From Acinetobacter sichuanensis (GTDB lineage: Bacteria > Pseudomonadota > Gammaproteobacteria > Pseudomonadales > Moraxellaceae), in the NCBI RefSeq assembly GCF_003024515.2, contig NZ_PYIX02000026.1, positions 1-59,992 of the forward strand: a stretch of DNA of 59,992 nucleotides, written 5' to 3'. The notes beneath the pieces were generated by a model, which saw only the letters and a list, made by a program, of their open reading frames with translations, was not told where the DNA came from and ran no database searches. Each line of letters opens with the position of its first letter. Position 1 is the first letter of the stretch. The translations under genes were made by a program, and so were the position numbers. Shown piece after piece: positions 1-9,383 of this stretch.

Positions 1-1
1 T

Positions 2-2776
2 AACTTCGATAAAGTGACTGTGGGCAATGTGGTAACAGATGGCGCGACTGGCAAAATCAGTGGCTTAACGGATGGTACGGTTGCAGCAGGTTCAACTGAA
101 GCTGTGACAGGTAATCAGCTCAATACCACTGCACAAAGCACAGGTGACATTATTGGTGGTGGTGTGACCAATAACGCAGGTAGCTTGACAGGTCCATTCA
201 CAACCAATGGCAGCAGCTATAACAACATTTCTGATGCGATTGCAGATCAAGCGAAGAAATCGAAAACCACTGTGACACAAGGTAACAACATCACGGTGAC
301 TTCAGGTACTAACGCTGATGGTTCAGTGAACTATGAAGTGGCGACTGCGAAAGATGTGAAGTTTGATAATGTGACTGTCGGTCCTATTTCAATTTCCAAA
401 AATGGTGTTGATGCTGGCAATACGCAAATTAAGAATATTGCCGCGGGTACAGCAGATGGTGATGCAGTTAACGTTAGTCAGTTGAATAAAGTCGTTAATC
501 AGACTATTGAAAATGATGTAACGAAGATTATTGGTACTACTGATGGTAAAGCAAGTGAGCTATTTGAAACCTATAATGTCTCTGGTCAAAAAACTACAGA
601 TCGCCGTAACATCCTAGAAACTGTAACAAGCATTAATACGAAGGGGGCAAAATATTTCCATACGAATGCTGTAGATGAAACATTAGAAAGTGGTGTGATT
701 GGAGAGACAAATGACTCTAGTGCAGGAGGCAAAAACTCTACAGCAATTGGTGTCAATGCAATTGTTGCAGATGGAGCAACAAGTACTACGGCACTAGGTC
801 ATAATACTTCAGCAACAGATGAAGCAACTCACTCAGTCGTTGTTGGTTCAGGTTCTAAAGTTGGTGGAGCATCAACGATTGCAATTGGTCATGGTGCACA
901 AGCATTAGGTGATCAATCAATTAGTATTGGTACTGGAAATATTGTTAAAGGTAATAATTCTGGTGCTTTAGGTGATCCAAGTATTGTTGATGGAAATAGC
1001 AGTTATTCTGTTGGTAATAACAATAAAGTTGTTACAGATAATACTTTTGTACTGGGTAATGATGTTACTCAAACAGTTGAAGGCTCAGTGGTATTAGGTA
1101 ATAAATCAGCAGCAACAACAGGTGCTGGTGTTGCAGGTTATACATTTGCTCAGTCAACAGCGAAAGACCGTGATGCAATCAATAAAACGACCAGTACAAC
1201 TGGTGCCGTTGCTGTAGGTGATGCAACGAATGGTGTTTATCGTCAAGTAACAGGTGTTGCAGCAGGTACAGCAGATTCTGATGCTGTAAACGTTGCACAG
1301 TTGAAGGCGGTTGATCATCAAGTTACCAACACACAAAATACTTTAGTAAACAGCCTTGGTGGTGGTTCTAAAGTTAACCAAGATGGCTCAATCACAGGTC
1401 CAACTTACAATGTTGGTGGTGGTATACAAACCAATGTTGGTGATGCATTAGACGCTTTAAATAGTAAGGTGAATAATGTAGACGGTACTGCAAATGCTGG
1501 TTGGACAGTGAAAGCTGGTGATAAATCACAAACCATTAAGCCAAAAGCAACGGTTGAGTTTGTTGGTGATAACAATATCACTGTAACTCAAGAAAACGAC
1601 AAAGAGGGTAATGCAAAACTTGCTGTCGAGTTGAATAAAAAGCTTGATGTTGAACAGTTAAAAGCTGGCGATACTGTGATTAATACTGGTGGAGTGTCAA
1701 TTGGGCAAGTTGTACAGTTAGGCGGAACAGGTCTAATTATTCAAAATGGTCCAAGTGTAACAACTGCAGGAATTAGCGCAGGTAATAAAGTGATTACCAA
1801 TGTTGCAGCAGGTCAGAAAGATACTGATGCTGTGAACAAAGGTCAGTTGGATAGCGCGATTAACAATATTAGCAATAAGGTTGATCAAGCAAATAACAAT
1901 GTTGTTCAATATGACAAAAATGCTGACGGTACTGTAAATAAAGACAGCGTAACTTTAGGTGGTGGCGATAAAGGTACAACAATTACCAATGTTGCTGACG
2001 GTAAAGTGACGCAGGGTTCTAAAGACGCAGTCAATGGCGGTCAATTATGGAATGTTGAACAAAAAGTTAATCAAAATACCAGTGATATTAACAATATCAA
2101 AAATGAGATTAACAATGGTTCAATTGGCTTAGTTCAACAAACTGGAGGTTCAAAAGCTGATATCACTGTAGGTAAAAATACAGGTGGTACAACAGTGAAT
2201 ATGGCTGGTAAAGATGGTGATCGTGTCGTTACTGGTGTTAAAGATGGTGCAGTCAACAAAGACTCTAAAGATGCAATTAATGGTTCTCAACTACATGCAC
2301 AGAAAGTTGAAACGAATCAAAAAGTTGTTGAGTACTTAGGTGGTGGTGCTGCGATTGACAATATTACTGGCAGCTTTACAACCGCACCGTCTTATACAGT
2401 CGGAGACAGTAAATACAATAATGTTGGTGGTGCTATTGATGCGTTGAATAAAGCAGATCAAGAGCTTGGTAATAAGATTAATAATGTAAGCAACCGTTTA
2501 GAGCAAGCATTCCAATCGACTAACCAACGTATTGATGATGTTGAAAAACGTGCAAATGCAGGTATTGCAGCGGCAATGGCGCTTGAAAATGCACCGTACA
2601 TTCCAGGTAAATATACTTACGCAGCGGGTGCGTCATATCACGGTGGTGAAAGTGCTATCGGTGTGACTTTACGTAAAACTGCCGATAATGGTCGCTGGTC
2701 ATTGACTGGTGGTATTGCGGCAGCGAGCGAAGGTGATCCAAGTGTACGTATCGGTATCAGTGGTGTAATTGACTAA
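2..2776 (+). CDS. ata: trimeric autotransporter adhesin, C-terminal part (partial at 5' end)
   Basis: The reading frame is open at the left edge, so the gene begins outside the window and about 924 codons are seen. The visible part holds a YadA-like head made of short degenerate repeats (about residues 235-365). Several neck motifs of the form DAVN..QL follow (near residues 150, 420, 605, 675 and 760), separated by stalk segments. A coiled coil (about 815-845) leads to a YadA-type outer-membrane anchor in the last 70 residues. This is a type Vc adhesin: three chains form one 12-stranded barrel and a surface fibre that binds host or abiotic surfaces. The last residue is Asp rather than the aromatic residue common at barrel ends. 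The TpgA-like gene that follows supports an Ata/AtaA identity. Confidence 0.9.
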   Translation, partial: NFDKVTVGNVVTDGATGKISGLTDGTVAAGSTEAVTGNQLNTTAQSTGDIIGGGVTNNAGSLTGPFTTNGSSYNNISDAIADQAKKSKTTVTQGNNITVTSGTNADGSVNYEVATAKDVKFDNVTVGPISISKNGVDAGNTQIKNIAAGTADGDAVNVSQLNKVVNQTIENDVTKIIGTTDGKASELFETYNVSGQKTTDRRNILETVTSINTKGAKYFHTNAVDETLESGVIGETNDSSAGGKNSTAIGVNAIVADGATSTTALGHNTSATDEATHSVVVGSGSKVGGASTIAIGHGAQALGDQSISIGTGNIVKGNNSGALGDPSIVDGNSSYSVGNNNKVVTDNTFVLGNDVTQTVEGSVVLGNKSAATTGAGVAGYTFAQSTAKDRDAINKTTSTTGAVAVGDATNGVYRQVTGVAAGTADSDAVNVAQLKAVDHQVTNTQNTLVNSLGGGSKVNQDGSITGPTYNVGGGIQTNVGDALDALNSKVNNVDGTANAGWTVKAGDKSQTIKPKATVEFVGDNNITVTQENDKEGNAKLAVELNKKLDVEQLKAGDTVINTGGVSIGQVVQLGGTGLIIQNGPSVTTAGISAGNKVITNVAAGQKDTDAVNKGQLDSAINNISNKVDQANNNVVQYDKNADGTVNKDSVTLGGGDKGTTITNVADGKVTQGSKDAVNGGQLWNVEQKVNQNTSDINNIKNEINNGSIGLVQQTGGSKADITVGKNTGGTTVNMAGKDGDRVVTGVKDGAVNKDSKDAINGSQLHAQKVETNQKVVEYLGGGAAIDNITGSFTTAPSYTVGDSKYNNVGGAIDALNKADQELGNKINNVSNRLEQAFQSTNQRIDDVEKRANAGIAAAMALENAPYIPGKYTYAAGASYHGGESAIGVTLRKTADNGRWSLTGGIAAASEGDPSVRIGISGVID

Positions 2777-2787
2777 TTCACTAGACT

Positions 2788-2815
2788 AGGAAGATCTTCG
2801 GATCTTCCTTGGTTT
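2788..2815 (+). terminator. UUCG-capped hairpin between the adhesin and tpgA-like genes
   Basis: A perfect 9-bp stem (AGGAAGATC with GATCTTCCT) is closed by a TTCG tetraloop and followed by TGGTTTTT. It starts 11 bases after the adhesin stop and ends just before the next gene's leader. The U tract is short and interrupted. It may terminate only partly, or protect the 3' end of the adhesin mRNA while letting some transcription continue into the partner gene. Confidence 0.75.
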
Positions 2816-2841
2816 TTCCCTATTTTAAGAGAGATAAATTA

Positions 2842-3642
2842 ATGAAAACATTAAACACAATTTTGCTGTTCAGTGTGCTCAGCGGTCTAGTGACAACAAT
2901 GAGTTCTGCTGCTGAAATTGATCCACAAAATACACCAGAAGAAATTAACTTTCCTGAAGTTAAAGACAGCTATTTAAAACAAGTTCATCGTTATGAATAT
3001 GACGAAGTTGCACGTTTGGATAAAGGCTTAACAAAAGATCAAATCCGCTTTATTTTAGGTAATCCCCAATTTAATGAAGGCTTATTTTTTGTTAAAACAT
3101 GGAACTATGTTTTAGATATCCGCCAACCAAATACTAACCAATACAAGCGTTGTCAGTTACGTGTAGATTTTAATAAAGATAAACTATCTGAAAATTTATA
3201 TTGGAAAGGTGAAGAGTGCCAAGGCTTAATGGTCTACGGTGCAAATAACCAAGTTCCTCCACAGGTAGTTTATCCTGTAGATAAACAACGTAAAAATGCA
3301 AATGTCTTATTTGCATTTGATCGTTACGATCCACAAGCCATTGACCAAAACTATAGTTCAGTATCAACTATTGTTGAACAGATTAAGGTAGATAATCCTG
3401 AGCGTATCGAAATATCGGGCTTTGCAGACCGTTTAGGACAATATGCTTATAATCAACGTTTATCTGCAAATCGTGCGAATACAGTGGCACAATTATTAGT
3501 ACAACAAGGTGTAAATCCTAATATTATTTCTTTACAAGGAAATGGTTCAACAACTGCTTATCAACAGTGCCAAGCAGGTGCTAAAACAGCAGGTTTGATC
3601 CAGTGTTTAGCGCCAAACCGTCGTGTAAATGTACAGTGGTAA
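2842..3642 (+). CDS. tpgA: TpgA-like periplasmic peptidoglycan-associated protein (partner of the trimeric adhesin)
   Basis: A 266-residue exported protein. An N-terminal signal peptide ends near SSAAE. A SmpA/OmlA (BamE-like) domain follows at about residues 45-125, with [14 protein letters not shown] as its typical core. The C-terminal third is an OmpA-like peptidoglycan-binding domain with the motif [19 protein letters not shown]. Acinetobacter Tol 5 TpgA has this arrangement: it lies directly downstream of ataA and anchors the adhesin to peptidoglycan. Start: an upstream in-frame start at 2809 is possible, but the ATG at 2842 follows an AAGAGAG ribosome site and gives a clean signal peptide. 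It is probably co-transcribed with the adhesin through the hairpin at 2788. Confidence 0.85.
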   Translation: MKTLNTILLFSVLSGLVTTMSSAAEIDPQNTPEEINFPEVKDSYLKQVHRYEYDEVARLDKGLTKDQIRFILGNPQFNEGLFFVKTWNYVLDIRQPNTNQYKRCQLRVDFNKDKLSENLYWKGEECQGLMVYGANNQVPPQVVYPVDKQRKNANVLFAFDRYDPQAIDQNYSSVSTIVEQIKVDNPERIEISGFADRLGQYAYNQRLSANRANTVAQLLVQQGVNPNIISLQGNGSTTAYQQCQAGAKTAGLIQCLAPNRRVNVQW

Positions 3643-3706
3643 AGTTGTGATACTGTGAGTTTTTAGAACTTAAGTATATTAATTTTATCTAAGTATAGAT
3701 ATTTGT

Positions 3707-3731
3707 AATGACCGAAAATAAATCGGTCATT
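3707..3731 (+). terminator. terminator-like hairpin after tpgA
   Basis: A perfect 9-bp inverted repeat (AATGACCGA and TCGGTCATT) with a 7-base loop lies 65 bases after the tpgA stop. The downstream side is T-rich but has no clean T run, so it is a weak or factor-assisted terminator. Confidence 0.55.
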
Positions 3732-3849
3732 CATTTATTCAAGAACTCATAATTTTGTTATTTTAGAGTGAATTGAGTTTGTAAAGATACTTTGATTTAG
3801 TGGATCATGTTGATTGTTTAAGTCAGTAATAGATGAGTAAGGAAATAGA

Positions 3850-4275
3850 ATGTTAAAGAAAATAATCTGGATGTCTGTGGGTATTTTAATGGCTTGTAAT
3901 GTTCAGGCTTTTGACAAAAAACAGATCAACCCTGAGCAGGACATTTGGGGAACTTGGACGATTCATAATGAAAAATTGAATTGTTCTGAAGTTTACCAGT
4001 TTTCTAAACCAAGTCAGTTAACTTATACAAGTAATGAAAAACGAATCACAGGTGATTTTGCTATCTGGAGAAGTATGCTTAATCAAGATCTCGACTTATT
4101 GTCAGTGCAAGTGAAGGCTGACAATAAAGCTGCCAGTTGTGGTGGACCTGCTATAGATATGACCAATGGTAAGTTACAACTAAATCTGAAGTGGATTTCT
4201 ACAACTTCAGCAGAGTTATGTAGTGATCATGAAGCTAAGTTGTGTAGCGGTTTATATTTGATTAAACAGAAATAA
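3850..4275 (+). CDS. small exported protein of unknown function
   Basis: I do not recognise this 141-residue protein. It has a basic N-terminus and a hydrophobic stretch ending in LMACNVQA. That fits either a Sec signal peptide cut after VQA or a weak lipobox at Cys16. The mature part is rich in Trp and has paired Cys residues (near 45, 97, 129 and 137), as in a small disulfide-stabilised periplasmic domain. The start is supported by AAGGAA nine bases upstream. It follows the adhesin/tpgA pair in the same orientation but behind a hairpin, and a strong terminator follows it, so it is probably a single-gene unit. Confidence 0.7.
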   Translation: MLKKIIWMSVGILMACNVQAFDKKQINPEQDIWGTWTIHNEKLNCSEVYQFSKPSQLTYTSNEKRITGDFAIWRSMLNQDLDLLSVQVKADNKAASCGGPAIDMTNGKLQLNLKWISTTSAELCSDHEAKLCSGLYLIKQK

Positions 4276-4296
4276 TGAGATTGTGAATCAAAATTT

Positions 4297-4317
4297 GGCT
4301 TCTTTGGAAGCCTTTTT
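4297..4317 (+). terminator. rho-independent terminator
   Basis: Stem GGCTTC/GAAGCC with a 4-base loop is followed directly by TTTTT, 21 bases after the stop of the small exported protein. Confidence 0.85.
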
Positions 4318-4623
4318 AATAAAAGCTAAAGTGGAACTATTATTAATAAGTTTTATTTATGTAATTTTGAAAAAATATTCATATAAGTTTTGTATTGAAT
4401 CTCTTCAAGATAGGTTTATATTAGTTTTCATTACTCAAGGCTTATGGCTATTCGTCATTGAATTTGTCATCCATCAAAATTGTATAAAAATGATCCATGC
4501 CTTGATCATCTGTTATGCAGCATCTTATAGTATGATGTAAAAATATTTCGCCTGATTATCAGTTTTAGTCTGCCAGAATGAATAATGACATTCATTTCAG
4601 CTCAAATAATGTTGGAAATACAC

Positions 4624-6453
4624 ATGCCTGACTATCGTTCAAAAACATCGACACACGGAAGAAACATGGCTGGTGCGCGTGGCTTATGGCGCGCGACAGG
4701 AATGAAAGATGAGGACTTTGGTAAACCGATTATTGCGGTGGTCAACTCATTTACCCAATTTGTACCAGGTCATGTACACCTTAAAGATTTAGGACAGTTG
4801 GTTGCTCGTCAAATTGAACAAGCAGGCGGTGTAGCTAAAGAATTCAATACCATTGCGGTTGATGATGGCATTGCCATGGGGCATGATGGCATGCTCTATT
4901 CATTGCCTTCACGTGATTTGATTGCGGACTCAGTAGAATACATGGTCAATGCACACTGTGCAGATGCGATGGTATGTATTTCCAACTGTGACAAAATCAC
5001 CCCGGGAATGTTGATGGCATCTATGCGCTTGAACATTCCAGTGGTATTCGTGTCTGGTGGTCCAATGGAAGCGGGTAAAGTCAAAATCCGTGGCAATGAA
5101 AAAGCCATTGACCTTGTCGATGCCATGATTGTTGCAGCAGATGACAACTTTACTGATGAAGAAGTGGCTGAATACGAACGTTCAGCATGCCCAACCTGTG
5201 GTTCATGTTCAGGAATGTTCACTGCAAACTCAATGAACTGTTTGACGGAAGCTTTAGGTTTGTCATTACCAGGTAATGGTTCAACTTTGGCAACGCATGC
5301 TAACCGTAAAAAGCTGTTTGAAAAAGCAGGTCAGTTAATTGTTGAAATTACCAAACGTCATTATGAACAAAATGACTATAGTTTATTGCCACGTTCAATT
5401 GCAACCAAAGCGGCTTTTGAAAATGCAATGACGCTTGATATTTCGATGGGTGGTTCAACCAATACAGTTCTGCATTTATTGGCTGCGGCACATGAAGCTG
5501 AAGTGGACTTTACCATGACGGATATTGACCGTTTATCTCGTAACGTCCCAGTCCTATGTAAAGTTGCACCAGCAAAACAAGATGTCCATATGGAAGATGT
5601 ACATCGTGCGGGTGGGATCATGTCGATTCTTGGCGAGTTGGATCGAGCAGGTTTACTCGATACTTCAGTTCCAACTGTACATGAAAAAACCTTAAAAGAT
5701 GCTTTGGATAAATGGGATATTATCCGTACTGAAGACGAAGATGTTTATCAATTCTTCCGTTCAGCACCGGGCGGTGTTCCAACGCAAACTGCATTCTCAC
5801 AAGATCGTTATTATTCACGTTTGGATGGTGACCGTGAGGGTGGTGTGATTCGTAATGTTGCCAATGCATTCTCTCAAGATGGTGGTTTGGCAGTACTTTA
5901 CGGAAACATTGCTTTGGAAGGCTGTATTGTAAAAACTGCAGGTGTGGATGACTCAATTTTGAAATTCAATGGCACAGCACGTGTTTTTGAAAGTCAGGAT
6001 GCTGCTGTAGAAGCCATTTTGGGTGGAAAAATTACTGCAGGTGATGTAGTGGTGATTCGCTACGAAGGTCCACGTGGTGGTCCAGGTATGCAAGAAATGC
6101 TTTACCCAACCAGCTATTTAAAATCCAAAGGTTTGGGCAAAGACTGTGCCTTGTTAACTGATGGTCGTTTCTCTGGCGGTTCATCAGGGCTGTCTATTGG
6201 TCACGTTTCACCAGAAGCGGCTGAGGGCGGTGCTATTGGTTTGGTTGAAGATGGCGACCGTATCGAAATTGATATTCCAAACCGTACTATTCATCTTGCT
6301 GTAGATGAAGCAACTATGGCTGCACGTCGTGAAGTACAAGAAGCTAAAGGCTGGCATCCTGCCGAAGAGCGCCCACGTAAAGTATCTAAAGCCTTGAAAG
6401 CGTATGCGATGCATACCACGAGTGCTTCAAAAGGCGCTGTACGCGAAATTTAA
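4624..6453 (+). CDS. ilvD: dihydroxy-acid dehydratase
   Basis: IlvD dehydrates 2,3-dihydroxy-3-methylbutanoate or -pentanoate to the 2-keto acids, the third common step of valine, isoleucine and leucine synthesis. It is cytoplasmic and needs an Fe-S cluster. From the chosen ATG the protein is 609 residues, close to the roughly 616 of E. coli IlvD. Cluster cysteines are visible in [12 protein letters not shown] (near residue 120) and [11 protein letters not shown] (near 195). The signature [12 protein letters not shown] and the C-terminal [12 protein letters not shown] are intact. The frame opens 39 bases earlier, but family proteins begin at MPDYRSKT. It stands alone with its own terminator. 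Confidence 0.97.
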   Translation: MPDYRSKTSTHGRNMAGARGLWRATGMKDEDFGKPIIAVVNSFTQFVPGHVHLKDLGQLVARQIEQAGGVAKEFNTIAVDDGIAMGHDGMLYSLPSRDLIADSVEYMVNAHCADAMVCISNCDKITPGMLMASMRLNIPVVFVSGGPMEAGKVKIRGNEKAIDLVDAMIVAADDNFTDEEVAEYERSACPTCGSCSGMFTANSMNCLTEALGLSLPGNGSTLATHANRKKLFEKAGQLIVEITKRHYEQNDYSLLPRSIATKAAFENAMTLDISMGGSTNTVLHLLAAAHEAEVDFTMTDIDRLSRNVPVLCKVAPAKQDVHMEDVHRAGGIMSILGELDRAGLLDTSVPTVHEKTLKDALDKWDIIRTEDEDVYQFFRSAPGGVPTQTAFSQDRYYSRLDGDREGGVIRNVANAFSQDGGLAVLYGNIALEGCIVKTAGVDDSILKFNGTARVFESQDAAVEAILGGKITAGDVVVIRYEGPRGGPGMQEMLYPTSYLKSKGLGKDCALLTDGRFSGGSSGLSIGHVSPEAAEGGAIGLVEDGDRIEIDIPNRTIHLAVDEATMAARREVQEAKGWHPAEERPRKVSKALKAYAMHTTSASKGAVREI

Positions 6454-6480
6454 TTTTCACGCTGAATGATTTAATATTTA

Positions 6481-6509
6481 AAAAGCATCCATAAATTGGG
6501 TGCTTTTTA
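6481..6509 (+). terminator. rho-independent terminator of ilvD
   Basis: AAAAGCATCC pairs with GGGTGCTTTT (one G-T wobble) around a 7-base loop, followed by T's, 27 bases after the ilvD stop. Confidence 0.85.
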
Positions 6510-6687
6510 TATGATTGAATGATTAGAAGTAAATTTTTAGTGATGGGCTGTTTTATGCAGCATGGTGAAAAAATTTTCAATGTAAAATAAATTTTTTAAG
6601 CATCATATTGCAATGAATGGTATGCTTGAATGAGTTTCAATCAAATTTTTTCATCACATTATTCAGTGCTTTTTCGAGGCTATACTC

Positions 6688-8022
6688 ATGTCACTGTTAC
6701 GCCGTTGGTTTGATCCCATTAGATCGAGTTGGTTTTATGAAAAGCCAATACGTCAAGAGGTGTTATCCACGGAACATGGTCTACATATCTATTTGCGTTT
6801 AGATGATGTTTATAGTTATCTCGCTGTGCAGCAGTTGATACAACTCGATGATATTTTAAGTGCTGAATTAAAACCGTTGAAAATTATTATTTCAGATACT
6901 GCAGCAGAACCCCCCAATGGCATGACGATTGAAGAATGGCGTAAATATAGTTTGAATGACGCCAAGATTTTAGCGAATCAGCACCGTTTTAGTTATGATG
7001 AAGAAAAACCAGAACAACCCACTCAAGAAGCATTAAAACAAGCAGAAACAATCCTTCGTAATACGCCATTAACAGGTCAAAATTTTTTATATTTACTTGA
7101 AGACGTTTTTCATATGTTGTGGCAGCAACAATATGGAAAATTACGCATGTTATTTGTGATGGCAAGTAAACAACAAAAAGAACAACATTTTCCAGAGCGT
7201 ATCTTTGATCATACACCTGTTCTAGAAAGTTATTTTGAGCTAGGTGGACGTAAATATCATGCAGTCGATGATTTGCTACGTTTAACACGCCGTTTAAAAC
7301 AGCAAAAGTTATTGATTGATAACCCTATTTTTCTCATTAATCATATTGAATGGCGCGAACATTTAATGAGTGATGCAGAAGAACTTGCTGAAATTCAGGC
7401 AATGCATCCTGAGTTAAATTTATATATTGCGCTCGAAGATCCGATCAGTTGGTTGTTATTGGCTTATATCAAAGAAGAGTTGGCAAATTATTATAATATT
7501 CAATTGAATGTTTTTCCGTTAAGTTATCATGGACGAGACTTTTTTGATTGGAGTTTAGCAACACGTTTATCAAAACGTACTGAGGTAAAATTTACCCCAT
7601 TTTGTCGTCCAACCGCAGACAGTATTTTGCATATGGCACAGTTATTTTATAGTGTTGAACAAGAGCAACGTGTTGATGCCATCTATACTATTTTGGAAGC
7701 AGTGTGGGCAAAAGGAAAAGATTTGTCTTATAAGGCACATTTGCAAGAACTACAACAAGAATTAGGTATTGAAAAATTAGTAGATTTGGATGTCAGTGAG
7801 TTATTAAAAATAAATGACCAACATTGTGCTGAGAAGCATCAACCTGATTTTCCTGTGCTTGAGTTAGATATTGAAGGAAAACGTTACGTATTTAATAGCT
7901 TATATCGTGTATGGATGATTGAAAGTATTTTCAGTAATGTGTTAGAACAGAAGTATAAAAGTGATAATGCTGCCGAGCTAAAATATGCCAAACAACTTAG
8001 CGATGAAAAAAGAGAAATGTGA
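6688..8022 (+). CDS. tandem DsbA-like (FrnE/HCCA-isomerase type) thioredoxin-fold protein
   Basis: A 444-residue cytoplasmic protein with no signal peptide. It appears to hold two copies of the DSBA-like fold. Each starts with a beta strand and a short motif ending in a helix: LRLDDVYSYLAVQQL near residue 35, and IALEDPISWLLLAYI near 247. These positions match the substrate loop of 2-hydroxychromene-2-carboxylate isomerase and FrnE proteins (DPxSPxxY). Neither half has a CxxC motif, so disulfide chemistry is unlikely. A glutathione-dependent isomerase or a purely structural role is possible. The function is unknown. The 3' end overlaps the chorismate mutase gene by 20 bases, implying translational coupling. 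Confidence 0.75.
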   Translation: MSLLRRWFDPIRSSWFYEKPIRQEVLSTEHGLHIYLRLDDVYSYLAVQQLIQLDDILSAELKPLKIIISDTAAEPPNGMTIEEWRKYSLNDAKILANQHRFSYDEEKPEQPTQEALKQAETILRNTPLTGQNFLYLLEDVFHMLWQQQYGKLRMLFVMASKQQKEQHFPERIFDHTPVLESYFELGGRKYHAVDDLLRLTRRLKQQKLLIDNPIFLINHIEWREHLMSDAEELAEIQAMHPELNLYIALEDPISWLLLAYIKEELANYYNIQLNVFPLSYHGRDFFDWSLATRLSKRTEVKFTPFCRPTADSILHMAQLFYSVEQEQRVDAIYTILEAVWAKGKDLSYKAHLQELQQELGIEKLVDLDVSELLKINDQHCAEKHQPDFPVLELDIEGKRYVFNSLYRVWMIESIFSNVLEQKYKSDNAAELKYAKQLSDEKREM

Positions 8023-8290
8023 ATCACTTGAACAAGCACGTGCTTATATTGATGAACTTGATCAAGCCCTAATCGAAATTATTGCCACACGCCAATTTTA
8101 TATTGATCAAGCAGTACGCTTTAAACGTACTGCTGAAGATGTACAGTCGCCTGAACGTGTACAACAAGTGATTCATAAAGTTCGTGAAAAAGCCAAAGTA
8201 TTACATACAGATCCTGACTTAGTTGAAAAGATTTATCGCGAGATGATTCAACATTTTATTCAAAGAGAACTTAAAGAAATTAGACCCTAA
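8003..8290 (+). CDS. chorismate mutase type II (AroQ-like) small protein
   Basis: A 95-residue all-helical protein matching the AroQ chorismate mutase fold. The pattern IDELDQALIEIIATRQFYIDQA is the long first helix with its Arg and Lys active-site side chains. R..RVQQVIHKVREKA follows, then a last helix with the Glu/Gln region YREMIQHFIQ. The fold converts chorismate to prephenate, or in PchB-like members cleaves isochorismate. Which reaction occurs cannot be told here. An in-frame ATG at 7985 is the alternative start. Both starts lie inside the preceding gene and neither has a strong ribosome site, so it is probably coupled to it. Confidence 0.8.
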   Translation: MKKEKCESLEQARAYIDELDQALIEIIATRQFYIDQAVRFKRTAEDVQSPERVQQVIHKVREKAKVLHTDPDLVEKIYREMIQHFIQRELKEIRP

Positions 8291-8637
8291 AATATTAGAT
8301 TTATTATATGAATCTTTTTGAATGTTAGACATAAAATGAATAGTGAATGAATCATCAGAATAATCGTAAATAAAAGATTTTTCCTTATATAGATGTAGTT
8401 AAGCAGCATTAAAAATGCAATCGTAACGCGCGATCAAATATGACGAAGTTGGATCTATTCGAGTCTTTATTTTTGACTAAGAGCATGACTATTTTTATAG
8501 CAACTCTTTTATAAAGGGTTTTAATTTTAATTTTTCATTTAGCCTCAATATTTTATTGAGGTTCACTTCTGAAAAACGTGATATTTCATCTTAAAAAATT
8601 TCTGTAGCATGACCTAAAATATGACGAGGGGCGTGTC
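8291..8637. other. 347-bp intergenic region with one hairpin
   Basis: No convincing ORF. It is AT-rich and holds a perfect 8-bp hairpin (CCTCAATA/TATTGAGG, 8543-8561) without a T run. The ribosome site of the next gene (GAGGGG, 8625-8630) closes it. The promoter of the TSUP gene must lie here, but I cannot pick one with confidence. Confidence 0.6.
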
Positions 8638-9381
8638 TTGATAGGTTTTGTGATTGCTGTCTTTGCAGTAGCAGGAATGATTAAAGGTACAATTGGCTTA
8701 GGTTTACCTGCGGTATCTATGGGGCTTTTGACGTTGGTCATCAGTCCTTTTCAGGCAGCAGCTTTATTGATTATTCCTTCAATGGTGACGAATATTTGGC
8801 AACTTTTTGCTGAAGGTCATGTCATTCGTTTAATTCGCCGTTTTTGGATGTTATTACTGGGTATTATTGTTGGCTCAGTTTGGAGTATTTTTCCAACTTT
8901 AGGTCATTCGACAACTCATTTTCAGAGTGAAGCATTATTAGGCACCATGTTAGCTTTGTATGGTGCGTATGGTTTATTTGCCAAAAATATGCCAAATCTT
9001 GCACCTTATGAAAAATATTTATCGCCGATAGTGGGTTATTTGGGTGGTGCATTAACCGTTGCAACAGGTGTAGTGCTCATTCCTGTGGTGCCTTATGTTC
9101 AGTCTTTACAGTTAAAACGTGATGATTTAGTTCAAACTTTAGGTCTAGCTTTTACTGTATCAACATGTTGTCTAGCCGTTTTTTTACATTTAAATCCTGT
9201 AGAAAATACACCCATTAATTATCAATTATCATTGATCGCCTTAATTCCTGCTTTAATGGGGATGTGGTTAGGAACAAAAATTCATTATCGCATTCCTGAA
9301 CAAAAATTTCGTAAAGTCTTTTTTTGTGGTTTAGTGGTTTTTGGTGTGTATTCTGTTTTACACCAACTGGGTGTTGTTTAA
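8638..9381 (+). CDS. TSUP-family (TauE/SafE) membrane permease
   Basis: A 247-residue integral membrane protein with about seven to eight hydrophobic segments. The N-terminal motif IKGTIGLGLPAVSMG is typical of TauE/SafE permeases, which move sulfite, sulfoacetate or other small organosulfur or organic anions across the inner membrane. The second half repeats the pattern (YLGGALTVATGVVLIP). No ATG lies at the right place; the TTG start follows a strong AGGGG site seven bases upstream, so TTG is the likely real start. It converges with a LysR gene only 2 bases away, so the two genes share the 3' boundary. The substrate is unknown. Confidence 0.85.
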   Translation: MIGFVIAVFAVAGMIKGTIGLGLPAVSMGLLTLVISPFQAAALLIIPSMVTNIWQLFAEGHVIRLIRRFWMLLLGIIVGSVWSIFPTLGHSTTHFQSEALLGTMLALYGAYGLFAKNMPNLAPYEKYLSPIVGYLGGALTVATGVVLIPVVPYVQSLQLKRDDLVQTLGLAFTVSTCCLAVFLHLNPVENTPINYQLSLIALIPALMGMWLGTKIHYRIPEQKFRKVFFCGLVVFGVYSVLHQLGVV

Positions 9382-9383
9382 CT

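Noticed and set aside
4283..4540. 85-codon hydrophobic frame after the small exported protein
   Set aside because: Its GTG start lies just before a strong terminator hairpin (4297-4317) that the frame runs through, with no ribosome site. It is most likely AT-rich noncoding DNA.
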